Assembly: GCA_030848705.1 (NCBI GenBank)
Contig: CM061245.1
Span: forward strand, 62,274,006 to 62,338,005
DNA length: 64,000 nt
Direction: 5' to 3'
DNA from: Heracleum sosnowskyi
Taxonomy: Eukaryota; Streptophyta; Magnoliopsida; Apiales; Apiaceae
Shown here: piece by piece, positions 46,800-60,817 of the stretch
Layout of the letters: each line of letters starts with the position of its first letter
Position numbering within the stretch: the first letter of the stretch is position 1
Made by a program: the position numbers and the translations under genes
Notes under the pieces: generated by a model
What the model was told of the DNA's origin: nothing
The model's input: only the letters and a program-made list of their open reading frames with translations
The model's database searches: none

Positions 46800-48350
46800 T
46801 TCTATAAACCCATAAGGTGAAACTACGAGAAAATACCCACAAAATGGCCCGCTTCGATTTTTCCCAATTTTCCTTGTATAGCTTCCTTTAGAGGTAAACG
46901 TAATCGGGCGTCCCCTGGTATCTGCTACGATTCAGGCACGGACAAACCCAAATGAACTTTTCTGCAATTCTATAAACCAATAGGGTGAAACTACGAGAAA
47001 ATATCCACAAAATGGCCCGCTTCAATTTTTCCCCATTTTCCTAGTATAGCTCCCTTTAGAGGTAAACGTAATCGGGCGTCCCCTGGTATCTGCTACGATT
47101 AAGGCACGGACAGCCCCAAATGAACTTTTCTGCAATTCTATAAACCCATAAGGTGAAACTACGAGAAAATATCCACAAAATGGCCCGCATCGATTTTTCC
47201 CCATTTTCCTTGTATAGCTCCCTTTAGAGGTAAACGTAATCGGGCGTCCCCTGGTATCTGCTACGATTCAGGCACGGACAGCCCCAAATGAACTTTTCTG
47301 CAATTCTATAAACCCATAGGGTAAAACTACGAGAAAATATCCACAAAATGGCCCGCTTCAATTTTTCCCCATTTTCCTAGTATAGCTCCCTTTAGAGGTA
47401 AACGTAATCGGGCGTCCCTGGTATCTGCTACGATTCAGGCACAGACAGCCCCAAATGAACTTTTCTGGAATTCTATAAACCCATAAGGTGAAACTACGAG
47501 AAAATATCCACAAAATGGCCCGCTTCGATTTTTCCCCATTTTCCTTGTATAGCTCCCTTTAGAGGTAAACGTAATCGGGCGTCCCCTGGTATCTGCTACG
47601 ATTCAGGCACGGACAGCCCCAAATGAACTTTTATGTAATTCTATAAACCCATAGGGTAAAACTACGAGAAAATATCCACAAAATGGCCCGCTTCGATTTT
47701 TCCCCATTTTCCTTGGATAGCTCCCTTTAGAGGTAAATGTAATCGGGCATCCCTGGTATCTGCTACGATTCAGGCACGGACAACCCCAAATGAACTTTTC
47801 TGCAATTCTATAAACCCATAATGTGAAACTACGAGAAAATATCCACAAAATGGCCTGCTTCGATTTTTCCCCATTTTCCTTGTATAGCTCCCTTTAGAGG
47901 TAAACGTAATCGGGCGTCCCCTGGTATCTGCTACGATTCAGGCACGGACAGCCCCAAATGAACTTTTCTGGAATTCTATAAACCCATAGGGTGAAACTAC
48001 GAGAAAATATCCACAAAATGGCCCGCTTCAATTTTTCTCCATTTTCCTAGTATAGCTCCCTTTAGAGGTAAACGTAATCGGGCGTCCCCTGGTATCTGCT
48101 ACGATTCAGGCACGGACAGCCCCAAATGAACTTTTCTGGAATTTTATAAACCCATAAGGTGAAACTACGAGAAAATATCCACAAAATGGCCCGTTTCGAT
48201 TTTTCCCCATTTTCCTTGTATAACTCCCTTTAGAGGTAAACGTAATCGGGCGTCCCCTGGTATCTGCTACGATTCAGGCACGGACAGCCCCAAATGAACT
48301 TTTCTGCAATTCTATAAACCCATAGGGTGAAACTACGAGAAAATATCCAC
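46800..48350. repeat. 23-monomer-spaced copy of 42.96-44.5 kb
   Basis: Landmarks at 43162 and 43743 recur at 47022 and 47603, both at an offset of 3860 bp (23 monomers minus 4). The same ordered run therefore exists near 32, 36, 42, 43 and 47 kb. Confidence 0.78.
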
Positions 48351-48359
48351 AAAATGGGT

Positions 48360-49760
48360 GGCTTCAATTTTTCCCCATTTTCCTTGTATAGCTCCCTTTA
48401 GAGGTAAACATAATCGGGCGTCCCCTGGTATCTGCTACGATTCAGGCACGGACAGCCCCAAATGAACTTTTCTGCAATTCTATAAACCCAAAAGGTGAAA
48501 CTACGAGAAAATATCCACAAAATGGCCCGCTTCGATTTTTCCCCATTTTCCTTGTATAGCTCCCTTTAGAGGTAAACGTAATCGGGCGTCCCCTGGTATC
48601 TGCTACGATTCAAGCACGGACAGCCCCAAATGAACTTTTCTGCAATTCTATAAACCCATAGGGTAAAACTACGAGAAAATATCCACAAAATGGCCCGCTT
48701 CAATTTTTCCCCATTTTCCTAGTATAGCTCCCTTTAGAGGTAAACGTAATCGGGCGTCCCCTGGTATCTGCTACGATTCAGGCACGGACAGCCCCAAATG
48801 AACTTTTCTGGAATTATATAAACCCATAAGGTGAAACTACGAGAAAATATCCAAAAAATGGCCCGCTTCGATTTTTCCCCATTTTCCTTGTATAGCTCCC
48901 TTTAGAGGTAAACGTAATCGGGCGTCCCCTGGTATCTGCTACGATTCAGGCACGGACAGCCCCAAATGAACTTTTCTGCAATTCTATAAACCCATAGGGT
49001 GAAACTACGAGAAAATATCCACAAAATGGCCCGCTTCAATTTTTCCCCATTTTCCTTGGATAGCTCCCTTTAGAGGTAAACGTAATCGGGCATCCCTGGT
49101 ATCTGCTACGATTCAGGCACGGACAGCCCCGAATGAACTTTTCTGCAATTCTATAAACCCATAGGGTGAAACTACGAGAAAATATCCACAAAATGGCCCG
49201 CTTCGATTTTTCCCCATTTTCCTTGTATAGCTCCCTTTAGAGGTAAACGTAATCGGGCGTCCCCTGGTATCTGCTACGATTCAGGCACGGACAACCCCAA
49301 ATGAACTTTTCTGCAATTCTATAAACCCATAAGGTGAAACTACGAGAAAATATCCACAAAATGGCCCGCTTCGATTTTTCCCCATTTTCCTTGTATAGCT
49401 CCCTTTAGAGGTAAACGTAATCGGGCGTCCCCTGGTATCTGCTACGATTCAGGCACGGACAGCCCCAAATGAACTTTTCTGGAATTCTATAATCCCATAA
49501 GGTGAAACTACGAGAAAATATCCACAAACTGGCCCACTTCGATTTTTCCCCATTTTCCTTGTATAGCTCCCTTTAGAGGTAAACGTAATCGGGCGTCCCC
49601 TGGTATCTGCTACGATTCAGGCACGGACAGCCCCAAATGAACTTTTCTGGAATTATATAAACCCATAGGGTAAAACTACGAGAAAATATCCACAAAATGG
49701 CCCGCTTCGATTTTTCCCCATTTTCCTTGGATAGCTCCCTTTAGAGGTAAACGTAATCGG
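48360..49760. repeat. 32-monomer-spaced duplication, copy 1 (about 1.4 kb)
   Basis: The rare AAACATAATCGGG, TTCAAGCACGG (48611 to 53982) and GGAATTATAT (49649 to 55020) all recur at an offset of 5371 bp. A private change in this copy is ATCCAAAAAATGG near 48850. Confidence 0.82.
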
Positions 49761-51117
49761 GCATCCCTGGTATCTGCTACGATTCAGGCACGGACAGCCC
49801 CAAATGAACTTTTCTGCAATTCTATAAACCCATAAGGTGAAACTACGAGAAAATATCCACAAAATGGCCCGCTTCGATTTTTCCCCATTTTCCTTGTATA
49901 GCTCCCTTTAGAGGTAAACATAATCGGGCGTCCCCTGGTATCTGCTACGATTCAGGCACGGACAGCCCCAAATGAACTTTTCTGGAATTCTATAAACCCA
50001 TATGGTGAAACTACGAGAAAATATCCACAAACTGGCCCGCTTCGATTTTTCCCCATTTTCCTTGTATACCTCCCTTTAGAGGTAAACGTAATCGGGCGTC
50101 CCCTGGTATCTGCTACGATTCAGGCACAGACAGCCCCAAATGAACTTTTCTGCAATTCTATAAACCCATAGGGTGAAACTACGAGAAAATATCGACAAAA
50201 TGGGTGGCTTCAATTTTTCCCCATTTTCCTTGTATAGCTCCCTTTAGAAGTAAATGTAATCGGGCATCCCCTGGTATCTGCTACGATTCAGGCACGGACA
50301 ACCCCAAATGAACTTTTCTGCAATTCTATAAACCCATAAGGTGAAACTATGAGAAAATATCCACAAAATGGCCCGCTTCGATTTTTCCCCATTTTCCTTG
50401 TATAGCTCCCTTTAGAGGTAAACGTAATCGGACGACCCCTGGTATCTGCTACGATTAAGGCACGGACAACCCCAAATGAACTTTTCTGCAATTCTATAAA
50501 CCCATAAGGTGAAACTACGAGAAAATATCCACAAAATGGCCCGCTTCAATTTTTCCCCATTTTCCTAGTATAGCTCCCTTTAGAGGTAAACGTAATCGGG
50601 CGTCCCCTGGTATCTGCTACGATTCAGGCACAGACAACCCCAAATGAACTTTTCTGGAATTCTATAAACCCATAAGGTGAAACTACTAGAAAATATCCAT
50701 AAACTGGCCCACTTCGATTTTTCCCCATTTTCCTTGTATAGCTCCCTTTAGAGGTAAACGTAATCGGGCGTCCCCTGGTATCTGCTACGATTCAGGCACG
50801 GACAGCCCAAAATGAACTTTTATGCAATTCTATAAACCCATAGGGTAAAACTACGAGAAAATATCCACAAAATGGCCCGCTTCGATTTTTCCCCATTTTC
50901 CTTGGATAGCTCCCTTTAGAGGTAAACGTAATCGGGCATCCCTGGTATCTGCTACGATTCAGGCACGGACAGCCCCAAATGAACTTTTCTGCAATTCTAT
51001 AAACCCATAAGGTGAAACTACGAGAAAATATCCACAAAATGGCCCGCTTCGATTTTTCCCCATTTTCCTTGTATAGCTCCCTTTAGAGGTAAACGTAATC
51101 GGGCGTCCCCTGGTATC
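49440..51117. repeat. 10-monomer tandem duplication, copy 1 (1678 bp)
   Basis: GGAATTATAT with GGGTAAAAC at 49649 recurs at 51327, and the AGCCCAAAATGAAC tag near 50805 recurs near 52483, both at an offset of 1678. A private CCATATGG in this copy, near 50000, creates an NdeI-type site. Confidence 0.85.
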
Positions 51118-52795
51118 TGCTACGATTCAGGCACGGACAGCCCCAAATGAACTTTTCTGGAATTCTATAAACCCATAAGGTGAAACTACGAGAAAATATC
51201 CACAAACTGGCCCACTTCGATTTTTCCCCATTTTCCTTGTATAGCTCCCTTTAGAGGTAAACGTAATCGGGCGTCCCCTGGTATCTGCTACGATTCAGGC
51301 ACGGACAGCCCCAAATGAACTTTTCTGGAATTATATAAACCCATAGGGTAAAACTACGAGAAAATATCCACAAAATGGCCCGCTTCGATTTTTCCCCATT
51401 TTCCTTGGATAGCTCCCTTTAGAGGTAAACGTAATCGGGCATCCCTGGTATCTGCTACGATTCAGGCACGGACAGCCCCAAATGAACTTTTCTGCAATTC
51501 TATAAACCCATAAGGTGAAACTACGAGAAAATATCCACAAAATGGCCCGCTTCGATTTTTCCCCATTTTCCTTGTATAGCTCCCTTTAGAGGTAAACATA
51601 ATCGGGCGTCCCCTGGTATCTGCTACGATTCAGGCACGGACAGCCCCAAATGAACTTTTCTGGAATTCTATAAACCCATAAGGTGAAACTACGAGAAAAT
51701 ATCCACAAACTGGCCCGCTTCGATTTTTCCCCATTTTCCTTGTATACCTCCCTTTAGAGGTAAACGTAATCGGGCGTCCCCTGGTATCTGCTACGATTCA
51801 GGCACAGACAGCCCCAAATGAACTTTTCTGCAATTCTATAAACCCATAGGGTGAAACTACGAGAAAATATCGACAAAATGGGTGGCTTCAATTTTTCCCC
51901 ATTTTCCTTGTATAGCTCCCTTTAGAAGTAAATGTAATCGGGCATCCCCTGGTATCTGCTACGATTCAGGCACGGACAACCCCAAATGAACTTTTCTGCA
52001 ATTCTATAAACCCATAAGGTGAAACTATGAGAAAATATCCACAAAATGGCCCGCTTCGATTTTTCCCCATTTTCCTTGTATAGCTCCCTTTAGAGGTAAA
52101 CGTAATCGGACGACCCCTGGTATCTGCTACGATTCAGGCACGGACAACCCCAAATGAACTTTTCTGCAATTCTATAAACCCATAAGGTGAAACTACGAGA
52201 AAATATCCACAAAATGGCCCGCTTCAATTTTTTCCCATTTTCCTAGTATAGCTCCCTTTAGAGGTAAACGTAATCGGGCGTCCCCTGGTATCTGCTACGA
52301 TTCAGGCACAGACAACCCCAAATGAACTTTTCTGGAATTCTATAAACCCATAAGGTGAAACTACTAGAAAATATCCATAAACTGGCCCACTTCGATTTTT
52401 CCCCATTTTCCTTGTATAGCTCCCTTTAGAGGTAAACGTAATCGGGCGTCCCCTGGTATCTGCTACGATTCAGGCACGGACAGCCCAAAATGAACTTTTA
52501 TGCAATTCTATAAACCCATAGGGTAAAACTACGAGAAAATATCCACAAAATGGCCCGCTTCGATTTTTCCCCATTTTCCTTGGATAGCTCCCTTTAGAGG
52601 TAAACGTAATCGGGCATCCCTGGTATCTGCTACGATTCAGGCACGGACAGCCCCAAATGAACTTTTCTGCAATTCTATAAACCCATAAGGTGAAACTACG
52701 AGAAAATATCCACAAAATGGCCCGCTTCGATTTTTCCCCATTTTCCTTGTATAGCTCCCTTTAGAGGTAAACGTAATCGGGCGTCCCCTGGTATC
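51118..52795. repeat. 10-monomer tandem duplication, copy 2 (1678 bp)
   Basis: Near-identical to copy 1. Differences seen: CATAAGGTG where copy 1 has CATATGGTG, GATTCAGGC where copy 1 has GATTAAGGC, and TTTTTTCCC near 52230. Confidence 0.85.
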
Positions 52796-53730
52796 TGCTA
52801 CGATTCAGGCACGGACAGCCCCAAATGAACTTTTCTGGAATTCTATAAACCCATAAGGTGAAACTACGAGAAAATATCCACAAACTGGCCCGCTTCGATT
52901 TTTCCCCATTTTCCTTGTATAGCTCCCTTTAGAGGTAAACGTAATCGGGCGTCCCCTGGTATCTGCTACGATTCAGGCACGGACAGCCCCAAATGAACTT
53001 TTCTGGAATTCTATAAACCCATAGGGTGAAACTATGAGAAAATATCCACAAAATGGCCCGCGTCGATTTTTCCCCATTTTCCTTGTATAGCTCCCTTTAG
53101 AGGTAAACGTAATCGGGCGTCCCCTGGTATCTGCTACGATTCAGGCACGGACAACCCCAAATGAACTTTTCTGCAATTCTATAAACCCATAGGGTGAAAC
53201 TACGAGAAAATATCCACAAAATGGGTGGCTTCAATTTTTCCCCATTTTCCTTGTATATCTCCCTTTAGAGGTAAACGTAATCGGGCATCCCCTGGTATCT
53301 GCTACGATTCAGGCACGGACAACCCCAAATGAACTTTTCTGCAATTCTATAAACCCATAAGGTGAAACTACGAGAAAATATACACAAAATGGCCCGCTTC
53401 GATTTTTCCCCATTTTCCTTGTATAGCTCCCTTTAGAGGTAAACGTAATCGGACGTCCCCTGGTATCTGCTACGATTCAGGCACGGACAACTCCAAATGA
53501 ACTTTTCTGCAATTCTATAAGCCCATAAGGTGAAACTACGAGAAAATACCCACAAAATGGCCTGCTTCGATTTTTCCCAATTTTCCTTGTATAGCTCCCT
53601 TTGGAGGTAAACGTAATCGGGCGTCCCCTGGTATCTGCTACGATTCAGGCACGGACAAACCCAAATGAACTTTTCTGCAATTCTATAAACCCATAGGGTG
53701 AAACTACGAGAAAATATCCACAAAATGGCC

Positions 53731-55130
53731 CGCTTCAATTTTTCCCCATTTTCCTAGTATAGCTCCCTTTAGAGGTAAACATAATCGGGCGTCCCCTGGT
53801 ATCTGCTACGATTCAGGCACGGACAGCCCCAAATGAACTTTTCTGCAATTCTATAAACCCAAAAGGTGAAACTACGAGAAAATATCCACAAAATGGCCCG
53901 CTTCGATTTTTCCCCATTTTCCTTGTATAGCTCCCTTTAGAGGTAAACGTAATCGGGCGTCCCCTGGTATCTGCTACGATTCAAGCACGGACAGCCCCAA
54001 ATGAACTTTTCTGCAATTCTATAAACCCATAGGGTAAAACTACGAGAAAATATCCACAAAATGGCCCGCTTCAATTTTTCCCCATTTTCCTAGTATAGCT
54101 CCCTTTAGAGGTAAACGTAATCGGGCGTCCCCTGGTATCTGCTACGATTCAGGCACGGACAGCCCCAAATGAACTTTTCTGGAATTATATAAACCCATAA
54201 GGTGAAACTACGAGAAAATATCCACAAAATGGCCCGCTTCAATTTTTCCCCATTTTCCTTGTATAGCTCCCTTTAGAGGTAAACGTAATCGGGCGTCCCC
54301 TGGTATCTGCTACGATTCAGGCACGGACAGCCCCAAATGAACTTTTCTGCAATTCTATAAACCCATAGGGTGAAACTACGAGAAAATATCCACAAAATGG
54401 CCCGCTTCAATTTTTCCCCATTTTCCTTGGATAGCTCCCTTTAGAGGTAAACGTAATCTGGCATCCCTGGTATCTGCTACGATTCAGGCACGGACAGCCC
54501 CAAATGAACTTTTCTGCAATTCTATAAACCCATAGGGTGAAACTACGAGAAAATATCCACAAAATGGCCCGCTTCGATTTTTCCCCATTTTCCTTGTATA
54601 GCTCCCTTTAGAGGTAAACGTAATCGGGCGTCCCCTGGTATCTGCTACGATTCAGGCACGGACAGCCCCAAATGAACTTTTCTGCAATTCTATAAACCCA
54701 TAAGGTGAAACTACGAGAAAATATCCACAAAATGGCCCGCTTCGATTTTTCCCCATTTTCCTTGTATAGCTCCCTTTAGAGGTAAACGTAATCGGGCGTC
54801 CCCTGGTATCTGCTACGATTCAGGCACGGACAACCCCAAATGAACTTTTCTGGAATTCTATAAACCCATAAGGTGAAACTACGAGAAAATATCCACAAAC
54901 TGGCCCACTTCGATTTTTCCCCATTTTCCTTGTATAGCTCCCTTTAGAGGTAAACGTAATCGGGCGTCCCCTGGTATCTGCTACGATTCAGGCACAGACA
55001 GCCCCAAATGAACTTTTCTGGAATTATATAAACCCATAGGGTAAAACTACGAGAAAATATCCACAAAATGGCCCGCTTCCATTTTTCCCCATTTTCCTTG
55101 GATAGCTCCCTTTAGAGGTAAACGTAATCG
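53731..55130. repeat. 32-monomer-spaced duplication, copy 2 (about 1.4 kb)
   Basis: The counterpart of 48.36-49.76 kb. The 1678 bp tandem duplication lies between the two copies. Private changes include AATCTGGCATCCC near 54456 and CTTCCATTTTT near 55077. Confidence 0.82.
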
Positions 55131-58100
55131 GGCATCCCTGGTATCTGCTACGATTCTGGCACGGACAGCCCCAAATGAACTTTTCTGCAATTCTATAAAC
55201 CCATAGGGTGAAACTACGAGAAAATATCGACAAAATGCGTGGCTTCAATTTTTCCCCATTTTCCTTGTATAGCTCCCTTTAGAGGTAAATGTAATCGGGC
55301 ATCCCCTGGTATCTGCTACGATTCAGGCACGGACAACCCCAAATGAACTTTTCTACAATTCTATAAACCCATAAGGTGAAACTATGAGAAAATATCCACA
55401 AAATGGCCCGCTTCAATTTTTCCCCATTTTCCTTGTATAGCTCCCTTTAGAGGTAAACGTAATCGGACGACCCCTGGTATCTGCTACGATTCAGGCACGG
55501 ACAACCCCAAATGAACTTTTCTGCAATTCTATAAACCCATAAGGTGAAACTACGAGAAAATACCCACAAAATGGCCCGCTTCGATTTTTCCCAATTTTCC
55601 TTTTATAGCTCCCTTTAGAGGTAAACGTAATCGGGCGTCCCCTGGTATCTGCTATGATTCAGGCACGGACAAACCCAAATGAACTTTTATGCAATTCTAT
55701 AAACCCATAGGGTAAAACTACGAGAAAATATCCACAAAATGGCCCGCTTCAATTTTTCCCCATTTTCCTAGTATAGCTCCCTTTAGAGGTAAACGTAATC
55801 GGGCGTCCCCTGGTATCTGCTATGATTCAGGCACGGACAGCCCCAAATGAACTTTTCTGGAATTCTATAAACCCATAAGGTGAAACTACGAGAAAATATC
55901 CACAAACTGGCCCGCTTTTATTTTTCCCCATTTTCCTTGTATAGCTCCCTTTAGAGGTAAACGTAATCGGGCGTCCCCTAGTATCTGCTACGATTCAGGC
56001 ACGGACAGCCCCAAATGAACTTTTCTGCAATTCTATAAACCCATAGGGTGAAACTACGAGAAAATATCCACAAAATGGTCGGCTTCAATTTTTTCCCATT
56101 TTCCTAGTATAGCTCCCTTTAGAGGTAAACGTAATCGGGCGTCCCCTGGTATCTGCTACGATTCAGGCACGGACAGCCCAAAATGAACTTTTATGCAATT
56201 CTATAAACCCATAGGGTAAAACTACGAAAAAATATCCACAAAATGGCCCGCTTCCATTTTTCCCCATTTTCCTTGGATAGCTCCCTTTAGAGGTAAACGT
56301 AATCGGGCATCCCTGGTATCTGCTACGATTCTGGCACGGACAGCCCCAAATGAACTTTTCTGCAATTCTATAAACCCATAGGGTGAAACTATGAGAAAAT
56401 ATCCACAAAATGGCCCGCTTCGATTTTTCCCCATTTTCCTTGTATAGCTCCCTTTAGAGGTAAACGTAATCGGGCGTCCCCTGGTATCTGCTACGATTCA
56501 GGCACGGACAGCCCCAAATGAACTTTTCTGCAATTCTATAAACCCATAAGGTGAAACTACGAGAAAATATCCACAAAATGGCCCGCTTCGATTTTTCCCC
56601 ATTTTCCTTGTATAGCTCCCTTTAGAGGTAAACGTAATCGGGCGTCCCCTGGTATCTGCTACGATTCAGGCACGGACAGCCCCAAATGAACTTTTCTGGA
56701 ATTCTATAAACCCATAAGGTGAAACTACGAGAAAATATCCACAAAATGGCCCGCTTCGATTTTTCCCCATTTTCCTTGTATAGCTCCCTTTAGAGGTAAA
56801 CGTAATCAGGCGTCCCCTGGTATTTGCTACGATTCAGGCACGGACAGCCCCAAATGAACTTTTATGCAATTCTATAAACCCATAGGGTAAAACTACGAGA
56901 AAATATCCACAAAATGGCCCGCTTCAATTTTTCCCCATTTTCCTTGGATAGCTCCCTTTAGAGGTAAACGTAATCGGGCATCCCTGGTATCTGCTACGAT
57001 TCAGGCACGGACAGCCCCAAATGAACTTTTCTGCAATTCTATAAACCCATAGGGTGAAACTACGAGAAAATATCCACAAAATGGCCCGCTTCGATTTTTC
57101 CCCATTTTCCTTGTATAGCTCCCTTTAGAGGTAAACGTAATCGGGCGTCCCCTGGTATCTGCTACGATTCAGGCACGGACAGCCCCAAATGAACTTTTCT
57201 GCAATTCTATAAACCCATAAGGTGAAACTACGAGAAAATATCCACAAAATGGCCCGCTTCGATTTTTCCCCATTTTCCTTGTATAGCTCCCTTTAGAGGT
57301 AAACGTAATCGGGCGTCCCCTGGTATCTGCTACGATTCAGGCACGGACAGCCCCAAATGAACTTTTCTGGAATTCTATAAACCCATAAGGTGAAACTACG
57401 AGAAAATATCCACAAACTGGCCCACTTCGATTTTTCCCCATTTTCCTTGTATAGCTCCCTTTAGAGGTAAACGTAATCGGGCGTCCCCTGGTATCTGCTA
57501 CGATTCAGGCACGGACAGCCCCAAATGAACTTTTCTGCAATTCTATAAACCGATAGGGTGAGACTATGAGAAAATATCGACAAAATGGGTGGCTTCAATT
57601 TTTCCCCATTTTCCTTGTATAGCTCCCTTTAGAGGTAAACGTAATCGGGCATCCCTGGTATCTGCTACGATTCAGGTACGGACAGCCCCAAATGAACTTT
57701 TCTGCAATTCTATAAACCCATAGGGTGAAACTACGAGAAAATATCCACAAAATGGCCCGCTTCGATTTTTCCCCATTTTCCTTGTATAGCTCCCTTTAGA
57801 GGTAAACGTAATCGGGCGTCCCCTGGTATCTGCTACGATTCAGGCACGGACAGCCCCAAATGAACTTTTCTGCAATTCTATAAACCCATAAGGTGAAACT
57901 ACGAGAAAATATCCACAAAATGGCCCGCTTCGATTTTTCCCCATTTTTCTTGTATAGCTCCCTTTAGAGGTAAACGTAATCGGGCGTCCCTGGTATCTGC
58001 TACGATTCAGGCACGGACAGCCCCAAATGAACTTTTCTGGAATTCTATAAACCCATAAGGTGAAACTACGAGAAAATATCCACAAACTGGCCCACTTCGA

Positions 58101-59470
58101 TTTTTCCCCATTTTCCTTGTATAGCTCCCTTTAGAGGTAAACGTAATCGGGCGTCCCCTGGTATCTGCTACGATTCAGGCACGGACAGCCCCAAATGAAC
58201 TTTTCTGCAATTCTATAAACCGATAGGGTGAAACTACGAGAAAATATCGACAAAATGGGTGGCTTCAATTTTTCCCCATTTTCCTTGTATAGCTCCCTTT
58301 AGAGGTAAATGTAATCGGGCATCCCCTGGTATCTGCTACGATTCAGGCACGGACAACCCCAAATGAACTTTTCTGCAATTCTATAAACCCATAAGGTGAA
58401 ACTACGAGAAAATATCCACAAAATGGCCCGCTTCGATTTTTTCCCCATTTTCCTTGTATAGCTCCCTTTAGAGGTAAACGTAATCGGGCGTCCCCTGGTA
58501 TCTGCTACGATTCAGGCACGGACAGCCCCAAATGAACTTTTCTGCAATTCTATAAACCCATAGGGTAAAACTACGAGAAAATATCCACAAAATGGCCCGC
58601 TTCAATTTTTTCCCATTTTCCTAGTATAGCTCCCTTTAGAGGTAAACGTAATCGGGCGTCCCCTGGTATCTGCTACGATTCAGGCACGGACAGCCCCAAA
58701 TGAACTTTTCTGGAATTCTATAAACCCATAAGGTGAAACTACGAGAAAATATCCACAAACTGGCCCGCTTTTATTTTTCCCCATTTTCCTTGTATAGCTC
58801 CCTTTAGAGGTAAACGTAATCGGGCGTCCCCTGGTATCTGCTACGATTCAGGCACGGACAGCCCCAAATGAACTTTTCTGCAATTCTATAAACCCATAAG
58901 GTGAAACTACGAGAAAATATCCACAAACTGGCCCACTTCGATTTTTCCCCATTTTCCTTGTATAGCTCCCTTTAGAGGTAAACGTAATCGGGCGTCCCCT
59001 GGTATCTGCTACGATTCAGGCATGGACAGCCCAAAATGAACTTTTATGCAATTCTATAAACCCATAGGGTAAAACTACGAGAAAATATCCACAAAATGGC
59101 CCGCTTCGATTTTTCCCCATTTTCCTTGGATAGCTCCCTTTAGAGGTAAACGTAATCGGGCATCCCTGGTATCTGCTACGATTCAGGCACGGACAGCCCC
59201 AAATGAACTTTTCTGCAATTCTATAAACCCATAAGGTGAAACTACGAGAAAATATCCACAAAATGGCCCGCTTCGATTTTTCCCCATTTTCCTTGTATAG
59301 CTCCCTTTAGAGGTAAACGTAATCGGGCGTCCCCTGGTATCTGCTACGATTCAGGCACGGACAGCCCCAAATGAACTTTTCTGGAATTCTATAAACCCAT
59401 AAGGTGAAACTACGAGAAAATATCCACAAACTGGCCCGCTTCGATTTTTCCCCATTTTCCTTGTATAGCT
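55131..59470. repeat. Mixed-subtype satellite containing the source of the 45-mer match
   Basis: Satellite only. The GCTTTTATTT variant at 55914 and 58768 marks related runs 2854 bp apart. The segment 56.1-56.5 kb, with AGCCCAAAATG, CTACGAAAAAATATCC and CTTCCATTTTT, is the counterpart of the window end. A 169 bp monomer with one extra T (six T then CCCC) occurs near 58437. Confidence 0.75.
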
Positions 59471-59473
59471 CCC

Positions 59474-60817
59474 TTTAGAGGTAAACGTAATCGGGCGTCC
59501 CCTGGTATCTGCTACGATTCAGGCACAGACAGCCCCAAATGAACTTTTCTGCAATTCTATAAACCCATAGGGTGAAACTACGAGAAAATATCGACAAAAT
59601 GGGTGGCTTCAATTTTTCCCCATTTTCCTTGTATAGCTCCCTTTAGAGGTAAATGTAATCGGGCATCCCCTGGTATCTGCTACGATTCAGGCACGGACAA
59701 CCCCAAATGAACTTTTCTGCAATTCTATAAACCCATAAGGTGAAACTATGAGAAAATATCCACAAAATGGCCCGGTTCGATTTTTCCCCATTTTCCTTGT
59801 ATAGCTCCCTTTAGAGGTAAACGTAATCGGACGACCCCTGGTATCTGCTACGATTCAGGCACGGACAACCCCAAATGAACTTTTCTGCAATTCTATAAAC
59901 CCATAAGGTGAAACTACGAGAAAATACCCACAAAATGGCCCGCTTCGATTTTTCCCAATTTTCCTTGTATAGCTCCCTTTAGAGGTAAACGTAATCGGGC
60001 GTCCCCTAGTATCTGCTATGATTCAGGCACGGACAAACCCAAATGAACTTTTATGCAATTCTATAAACCCATAGGGTAAAACTACGAGAAAATATCCACA
60101 AAATGGCCCGCTTCAATTTTTCCCCATTTTCCTAGTATAGCTCCCTTTAGAGGTAAACGTAATCGGGCGTCCCCTGGTATCTGCTACGATTCAGGCACGG
60201 ACAGCCCCAAATGAACTTTTCTGGAATTCTATAAACCCATAAGGTGAAACTACGAGAAAATATCCACAAACTGGCCCGCTTTTATTTTTCCCCATTTTCC
60301 TTGTATAGCTCCCTTTAGAGGTAAACGTAATCGGGCGTCCCCTGGTATCTGCTACGATTCAGGCACGGACAGCCCCAAATGAACTTTTCTGCAATTCTAT
60401 AAACCGATAGGGTGAAACTACGAGAAAATATCGAGAAAATGGGTGGCTTCAATTTTTCCCCATTTTCCTTGTATAGCTCCCTTTAGAGGTAAATGTAATC
60501 GGGCATCCCCTGGTATCTGCTACGATTCAGGCACGGACAACCCCAAATGAACTTTTCTGCAATTCTATAAACCCATAAGGTGAAACTACGAGAAAATATC
60601 CACAAAATGGCCCGCTTCGATTTTTCCCCATTTTCCTTGTATAGCTCCCTTTAGAGGTAAACGTAATCGGGCGTCCCCTGGTATCTGCTACGATTCAGGC
60701 ACGGACAGCCCCAAATGAACTTTTCTGGAATTCTATAAACCCATAAGGTGAAACTACGAGAAAATATCCACAAATTGGCCCGCTTCGATTTTTCCCCATT
60801 TTTCTTGTATAGCTCCC
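59474..60817. repeat. 8-monomer tandem duplication, copy 1 (1344 bp)
   Basis: CCCGGTTCG (GGTTCG at 59774 and 61118) and GCTTTTATTT (60278 and 61622) recur at an offset of exactly 8 x 168. Confidence 0.85.
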
